Below, piece by piece: positions 7,015-10,282 of a stretch of DNA of 10,282 nucleotides. Within the stretch, counting starts at the first letter, position 1. Every line of letters begins with the position of its first letter. A program made the translations under genes and the position numbers. The notes beneath the pieces were generated by a model. The model ran no database searches and was not told where the DNA came from. It saw only the letters and a program-made list of their open reading frames with translations. Origin of the DNA: a candidate division WWE3 bacterium (lineage in GTDB: Bacteria; Patescibacteriota; 4484-211; JAGQKX01); assembly GCA_020429905.1 (NCBI GenBank), contig JAGQKX010000016.1, positions 1 to 10,282 on the forward strand, given 5' to 3'.

Positions 7015-8169
7015 ATGAAACAAGTTTTGAAGTTCTCCGCCGCGATTTTTGTTACCCTAACGCTTATTTTTACTTCCAGTACATATGCTAAAACAATACA
7101 TTCCGAAGGGAGCGTATCTGTCGATAAAGATGATGTAATCAATGACGATGTATTTATTGCTAGTGATGTAGTGACGATTTCAGGAACTGTGAATGGTGAT
7201 GTTTATGCTGTTGGTGGTGTAGTTACCGTAAATGGAACGATTAATGGAGATCTTATCGTTGCAGGCGGGACGCTTGATATTTCAGGGGTGATCACGGATG
7301 ATCTTAGGGTTGGAGGCGGATTTATCACTATTAGAAATAGCGAAATTGGCGACAATGTCAGTATCGCAGGCGGAAGAATTATTATTGCTGAAGATGTCAC
7401 CATTGGCGGATCATTACTCATCGGGGGCGGTCAAGTAACGAACTACGCACAAGTAGAAAAAAATCTATTGGCAGGTGCTGGTGAAATGGTCATTGACGGT
7501 TCTGTCGGATCATCAGTCGAGATAGGAGCCGGATCTCTAACCTTTGGGCCCAATGCTAAAGTGGTCGGTGATATAAAATATGCTTCTGACGTAGAGGCGA
7601 ATATCGACCCGTCTGCAGATCTCCAAGGAGAACTTTCTAGAATTGATCCCCAAATTAAATCTACATTTGAAAAATCAACTGGTCGAAGAGAACTTCAAGC
7701 ACGGTTTGGTTTCAGCGTATGGTCATATCTTTCGATGTTACTCGTCGGACTGATGGCATTGTACTTCTTTAACAAACCACTGAAAAATATGTCTGAAATT
7801 GTGACCCATCGTCCTTGGGCTTCACTAGGGTTTGGCCTTATCGTGTTATTCATGGCGTTGCCGTTATTATTAATTCTTATGTTTACTGTTATCGGTGTTC
7901 CTCTAGCGGTAATTTTGATGCTGATCTTCTTTTTAGAAATTTATCTCTCACGGATAGTGGTGAGTGTATTAATTGGCGATCTTATTCAAAAACAAATGCC
8001 TGATAATAAGGTCAATCCATATGTTTTGTTTGCCCTTGGGTTACTCTTATTTTTCATTGCGATCAACATTCCCGTGATTAATTTCTTTGTCCATTTGTTT
8101 AGCATCTTATTGGGGTTGGGGAGTATGTTTATCTTTACTCGACAGAAACTTTTTTACGAAAGATCGTAG
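7015..8169 (+). CDS. Secreted bactofilin-like beta-helix protein with C-terminal membrane segments
   Basis: The 384-residue protein begins with a signal peptide: K3, a hydrophobic stretch at about 7-19, and a cleavage site after YA at 24-25. Residues 30 to about 190 are repeats rich in glycine and valine in short steps, such as ISGTVNGDVYAVGGVV and VNGTINGDLIVAGGTL. This is the pattern of the right-handed beta-helix of bactofilins (polymer-forming proteins). After a charged linker (about 195-232) come about five hydrophobic segments, near 234-251, 270-290, 292-320, 336-354 and 357-375. The likely arrangement is an extracytoplasmic beta-helix anchored by a membrane domain, with a role at the envelope or in surface organisation. 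The helix may polymerise, but this is inference. An in-frame GTG at 6988 is rejected because of the promoter. murB follows after 37 bases. Confidence 0.8.
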   Translation: MKQVLKFSAAIFVTLTLIFTSSTYAKTIHSEGSVSVDKDDVINDDVFIASDVVTISGTVNGDVYAVGGVVTVNGTINGDLIVAGGTLDISGVITDDLRVGGGFITIRNSEIGDNVSIAGGRIIIAEDVTIGGSLLIGGGQVTNYAQVEKNLLAGAGEMVIDGSVGSSVEIGAGSLTFGPNAKVVGDIKYASDVEANIDPSADLQGELSRIDPQIKSTFEKSTGRRELQARFGFSVWSYLSMLLVGLMALYFFNKPLKNMSEIVTHRPWASLGFGLIVLFMALPLLLILMFTVIGVPLAVILMLIFFLEIYLSRIVVSVLIGDLIQKQMPDNKVNPYVLFALGLLLFFIAINIPVINFFVHLFSILLGLGSMFIFTRQKLFYERS

Positions 8170-8206
8170 TTTATTCTTTTACGCAACCTAGTGCCAAAGA
8201 AAAAAT

Positions 8207-9286
8207 ATGAAGGTTCTAGAAAATGCGCCACTAAAATCATTTAATACATTTTGGATTAACGTCACTGCTAAATATTTGATCACGATTGACTCCGAATCCG
8301 ATATTATCGAAGTCGTGAAAGACGATCGCTATCACAACCTTTCCAAATTTATATTAGGGGGAGGAAGTAACACGTTATTTACAGATGATTATGAGGGTAT
8401 CGTATTGCGCAATCGAATCATGGGTAAACACGTCTTTGAAGAAACGGATCGGGAGGTTGTTCTCTCTATTGGTGCAGGTGAAGATTGGCATGAATTTGTC
8501 ACATATGCGGTTGAGAATGGCTGGAGTGGGATAGAAAATCTTGCTTTAATTCCAGGAACGGTAGGGGGAGCCCCGGTACAAAATATTGCCGCATATGGAG
8601 AAAATTTTGAGGATGTGTTTCACTCGTTAGACTATATCGACTTATCCACAGGAGAAAAAATAACTTTTAACAAAGAAGACTGTAAGTTTGGGTACCGGGA
8701 TAGTATTTTTAAAAATGAACTTAAGGGCAAAGCGTTTGTCACCAATGTTCGGATTAGATTATCCAAAGAAGGTACGCTTGAAACTTCGTACTTTTCTATT
8801 GGTCGACGGTATGATTCTGTCCAAAGTGAGCTAGAGGCCATAGCAAAAGAGCCATACTCCATAAAAGACGTCTATCAAGCGGTCATAAACATTCGTTCGC
8901 GTAAATTACTTGACCCCAAAGATGCTCCAACCGTTGGCAGTTTTTTTATCAATCCCATCATCACCCGGCAAAAATATGAGGAATTATTAAAAGTTGATCC
9001 GGAAATGCAGGCGTACCCAATCGACCAACTAACGTATGTGAAAATGGACAATCCGGATTTTTCGCAGGATGAATATGTCAAAATCCCAGTCGGGAGGTTA
9101 CTGGATATTTCTGGCTGGATCGGAAAAAAGATAGGCAATTGTATGGTTCATGATCAATGGGCTTCTATTATTACTCATAATGGAAACGCTACTGGGCAAG
9201 AGATGTTAGCGTTTATTTCAACCATCCAGAAAGATATCCAGGGTCGTTACGGAATCGACCTCAAAAGTGAAGTAAGTATCGTTTAG
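8207..9286 (+). CDS. murB: UDP-N-acetylenolpyruvoylglucosamine reductase
   Basis: MurB reduces UDP-GlcNAc-enolpyruvate to UDP-MurNAc with NADPH and bound FAD, the second committed step of peptidoglycan synthesis, in the cytosol. At 359 residues it is close to the E. coli type I enzyme (342). Seen: FAD-binding LGGGSN at 50-55; IPGTVGGAPVQNIAAYG at 115-131; YRDS at 163-166, a mark of type I MurB; GSFFINP at 244-250 with the proton-donor serine S245, where the usual lysine before NP is I248; GRLLDISGWIGKKIG at 296-310; and a C-terminal KSEV with the catalytic glutamate E355. The ATG at 8207 follows an A-rich stretch (AAAGAAAAAAT) with no Shine-Dalgarno. This implies that the host builds a peptidoglycan wall. 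Confidence 0.95.
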   Translation: MKVLENAPLKSFNTFWINVTAKYLITIDSESDIIEVVKDDRYHNLSKFILGGGSNTLFTDDYEGIVLRNRIMGKHVFEETDREVVLSIGAGEDWHEFVTYAVENGWSGIENLALIPGTVGGAPVQNIAAYGENFEDVFHSLDYIDLSTGEKITFNKEDCKFGYRDSIFKNELKGKAFVTNVRIRLSKEGTLETSYFSIGRRYDSVQSELEAIAKEPYSIKDVYQAVINIRSRKLLDPKDAPTVGSFFINPIITRQKYEELLKVDPEMQAYPIDQLTYVKMDNPDFSQDEYVKIPVGRLLDISGWIGKKIGNCMVHDQWASIITHNGNATGQEMLAFISTIQKDIQGRYGIDLKSEVSIV

Positions 9287-9359
9287 CAGTTATTTTTTCA
9301 AACCCAAACAATCAATACAAATAGCAGATAATGAGATTTAATTTTTAGAATGAGAAAAG

Positions 9360-9399
9360 GTGTGGGTGTGGTACCCACACAAGATGTGTGGGTACCACA
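9360..9399. repeat. Three-arm inverted repeat with mutually exclusive hairpins
   Basis: A 14-bp perfect stem joins 9367-9380 and 9386-9399 around the loop AAGAT. A competing 8-bp stem joins GTGTGGGT (9360-9367) with ACCCACAC (9373-9380), so the middle arm can pair either way. Read on the minus strand, the shorter hairpin (arms 9386-9393 and 9373-9380 replaced by the last pair 9380-9373 and 9367-9360) is followed directly by CTTTTC, like a terminator, with the longer one as antiterminator. It lies 73 bases after the murB stop. Confidence 0.75.
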
Positions 9400-9445
9400 G
9401 TTAACAAGTGGCTACAGTGTAAGTTTCGATGTCAATCGACACAAA

Positions 9446-9466
9446 GCCCGCAGTCTCTTAGCGGGC
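9446..9466 (-). terminator. Weak terminator-like hairpin on the minus strand
   Basis: GCCCGC and GCGGGC form a 6-bp all-GC stem with a 9-base loop. On the minus strand it is followed by TTTGTG, a short T-run. On the plus strand it has no T-run. It could end a leftward transcript from the promoter at 9977-9985, or be one hairpin of a plus-strand RNA. Confidence 0.25.
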
Positions 9467-9611
9467 GAACACAGATACCGACGGCGTCTACAGAAAACGA
9501 TGGTTACAGACCAACATAAGCAAATCCTCCTCGAGGAAATAAAAAAACGATCCAGCGGAAAAAAAGATGCATATCTTACCAATAAGGACGTATCACGCCC
9601 TAATTACAAGG

Positions 9612-9767
9612 TCAGATACCCCCAGGTGGGAAGCGAAAGCTCCCAGCAAATGTGTTTTGCTGAACCACCCGGTTCACCTCCTCCGCGTTTGCAACGCGGT
9701 GAACGATGAAAATTGGCCTTACCTGCGGCAAGAATGCACCAAGTGCTGTAATGATCTCATTGATCAT
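9612..9767 (-). CDS. Possible 51-residue small protein with a strong ribosome binding site
   Basis: On the minus strand AAGGAGG (9782-9776) is followed by 8 bases and ATG at 9767, an ideal Shine-Dalgarno arrangement and better than that of any other gene in the window. The ORF runs to TGA at 9612-9614. The product starts MINEIITALGAFLPQVRPIF, with a short hydrophobic N-terminus, and is mildly charged after residue 24. I do not recognise it. Against it: the reading frame passes through two strong hairpins (9683-9699 and 9661-9676), and codon use looks unlike the neighbours, with more GC at third positions. The start codon lies in a 6-bp stem (9751-9767), which could hinder translation. The promoter at 9977-9985 would serve it. 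Confidence 0.3.
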   Translation of the reverse strand: MINEIITALGAFLPQVRPIFIVHRVANAEEVNRVVQQNTFAGSFRFPPGGI

Positions 9768-9942
9768 GGTGCGTTCCTCCTTAACGAGAGTGGTGTTGGT
9801 TTTTATCAGTTTCTATTCGATAGTGCCTCCTCTTATTTTTCAGAAAATAAACGTATGGAAAGAATGTTATAGATATGTTCTATAGACATCACCTCCTATA
9901 CAGAAGATAGCAAGCCAACGGTAAAAATAAAATGTGCCACTC

Positions 9943-9965
9943 GTGACGGTTAACCCGTCACTTTT
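9943..9965 (+). terminator. Intrinsic terminator, plus strand
   Basis: GTGACGG (9943-9949) and CCGTCAC (9955-9961) form a perfect 7-bp stem with loop TTAAC, followed at once by TTTT (9962-9965) and further T-rich bases. It would end transcripts coming rightward from murB or from the candidate RNA. It lies between convergent genes; on the minus strand it lacks a T-run. Confidence 0.7.
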
Positions 9966-9976
9966 GAGTTTACGTT

Positions 9977-9985
9977 AGTATAGCA
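9977..9985 (-). promoter_or_regulatory. Extended -10 promoter reading leftward into the murB-queA interval
   Basis: On the minus strand TGCTATACT is a TGn extended -10 with hexamer TATACT (5 of 6 to consensus). It lies 33 bases beyond the queA stop, so it is not the queA promoter. The expected start is near 9970. It shares the ten bases TGTGCTATAC with the tRNA-Thr promoter at 175-184. No clear -35 is seen. Confidence 0.45.
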
Positions 9986-10018
9986 CAGGATTTTTGAAAA
10001 TGAAATAGGGAACAGCTG

Positions 10019-10282
10019 TTATAGGATGAGCATGCTATCGCCGTAACTAAGAAAAGAGTAGTCATTTTCTAAGGCTTCTTGGTATGCTTGTCTGAGTAAC
10101 GTATCTCCAGTAAAGGCTGCTGCCAGCAATAATACTGTTGAACGCGGGGCGTGGAAATTGGTAATGAGAGTATCAACGAGTTTGAATGAATATCCCGGAT
10201 AGATAAAAATATCAGCCTCTCCAGATATCCCATCCGGGAAGGTGTGTTTGGAAAAGATGTTATCGGAAATTGATTCTAGGGT
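10019..10282 (-). CDS. queA: QueA, tRNA preQ1 ribosyltransferase-isomerase, C-terminal part
   Basis: The last 87 codons of a gene that enters from the right edge; the start is outside the window. QueA transfers and isomerises the ribosyl group of S-adenosylmethionine onto preQ1 at tRNA position 34, giving epoxyqueuosine. Seen: [17 protein letters not shown], then [20 protein letters not shown], then [21 protein letters not shown] at the end. These match the conserved C-terminus of QueA (IYPGYxFKVVDxLITNFHLPxSTLLML, then YxxAxxxxYRFxSxGDAMLI). The stop TAA is at 10019-10021. No terminator specific to the minus strand is seen directly after it. Its relation to the convergent murB is only positional. 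Confidence 0.93.
   Translation of the reverse strand, partial: TLESISDNIFSKHTFPDGISGEADIFIYPGYSFKLVDTLITNFHAPRSTVLLLAAAFTGDTLLRQAYQEALENDYSFLSYGDSMLIL

Larger units (their letters stand above)
9358..9965 (+). ncRNA. Candidate structured RNA filling the murB-queA interval
   Basis: Bases 9287-10018 contain no recognisable protein gene. The plus strand reads as a chain of hairpins: 9367-9399 (14 bp), 9426-9439 (TCGAT/ATCGA), 9446-9466 (GCCCGC/GCGGGC), 9627-9645 (loop GAAA, a GNRA tetraloop), 9661-9676 (TGAACC/GGTTCA), 9683-9699 (CCGCGTT/AACGCGG), 9751-9767 (ATGATC/GATCAT), 9868-9884 (TATAGA/TCTATA). It ends in an intrinsic terminator at 9943-9965. A -10-like TAGAAT at 9346-9351 would start an RNA near 9358. 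Five CCTCCT motifs lie at 9526, 9677, 9776, 9826 and 9892. I checked it against RNase P RNA, tmRNA and SRP RNA hallmarks and found none. The strand is uncertain, because the minus strand has its own promoter and ribosome-binding-like sites. The limits are approximate. Confidence 0.35.

Noticed and set aside
9287..9300. Terminator directly after murB (run of six T)
   Set aside because: No hairpin precedes the T-run.
9350..9709. Plus-strand 119-codon ORF after murB
   Set aside because: It begins in the palindrome, crosses several hairpins, has low-complexity ends, no recognisable motif and no ribosome binding site.
9567..9872. Plus-strand 101-codon ORF
   Set aside because: It overlaps the previous ORF in another frame, crosses the same hairpins, and shows no protein family pattern.
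9526..9897. CRISPR array suggested by the repeated CCTCCT motif
   Set aside because: The repeats are six bases, unevenly spaced (50 to 151 bases), and have no conserved flanks.
9358..9965. RNase P RNA, tmRNA or SRP RNA in the murB-queA interval
   Set aside because: I found no GGAAAGTCC core of RNase P, no tag reading frame or tRNA-like 3' end of tmRNA, and no SRP tetraloop and asymmetric loop pattern, on either strand.

Overview
The window looks like a stretch of a small-genome bacterium, most likely a member of the Candidate Phyla Radiation (Patescibacteria). This is inferred from style rather than from a marker gene. Genes are tightly packed, with spacings of 2 to 10 bases and one 4-base overlap. 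None of the eight rightward genes has a Shine-Dalgarno site, and several start codons sit where a promoter would place the first transcribed base. Families such as the bactofilin-like membrane protein are also common in that group. TGA acts as a stop (at 6409-6411), so there is no sign of the recoded UGA of Gracilibacteria or Absconditabacteria.

Layout. A tRNA-Thr(CGT) gene with encoded CCA lies on the minus strand at the left edge. From 270 to 6971 there is a compact rightward cluster: a P-type Ca2+-type ATPase, a thioredoxin-reductase/AhpF-like flavoprotein, a long adenylate-kinase-like protein, a protein of uncertain family that weakly resembles Dit1/PvcA isocyanide synthases, a small cupin, and an RBBP9/YdeN-type serine hydrolase. 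A promoter at 6981-7008 then starts a secreted bactofilin-like beta-helix protein with C-terminal membrane segments, followed by MurB of peptidoglycan synthesis. The C-terminal 87 codons of QueA (queuosine tRNA modification) run leftward off the right edge.

Two parts are not explained by ordinary genes. First, between the kinase-like gene and the next gene (4956-5022) there is a tRNA-shaped sequence. It has a 7-bp acceptor stem, a T-arm, a D-arm-like hairpin, a discriminator A and CCA, but a 3-bp UUCG hairpin in place of the anticodon arm. Second, the 730 bases between the convergent murB and queA genes hold no recognisable gene. They contain many hairpins, a plus-strand intrinsic terminator, a minus-strand extended -10 promoter, and five copies of CCTCCT, which read AGGAGG on the other strand. 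This is either a structured plus-strand RNA carrying anti-Shine-Dalgarno motifs or a minus-strand transcript of very small ORFs with strong ribosome binding sites, in a window whose ordinary genes lack such sites.

How the genes work together is mostly unclear. MurB and the beta-helix protein point to the cell envelope, and QueA and tRNA-Thr to translation. The 270-6971 cluster probably forms one transcription unit with internal promoters, but its members do not make a recognised pathway. All family calls are from reading motifs in the sequence; no database search was run.
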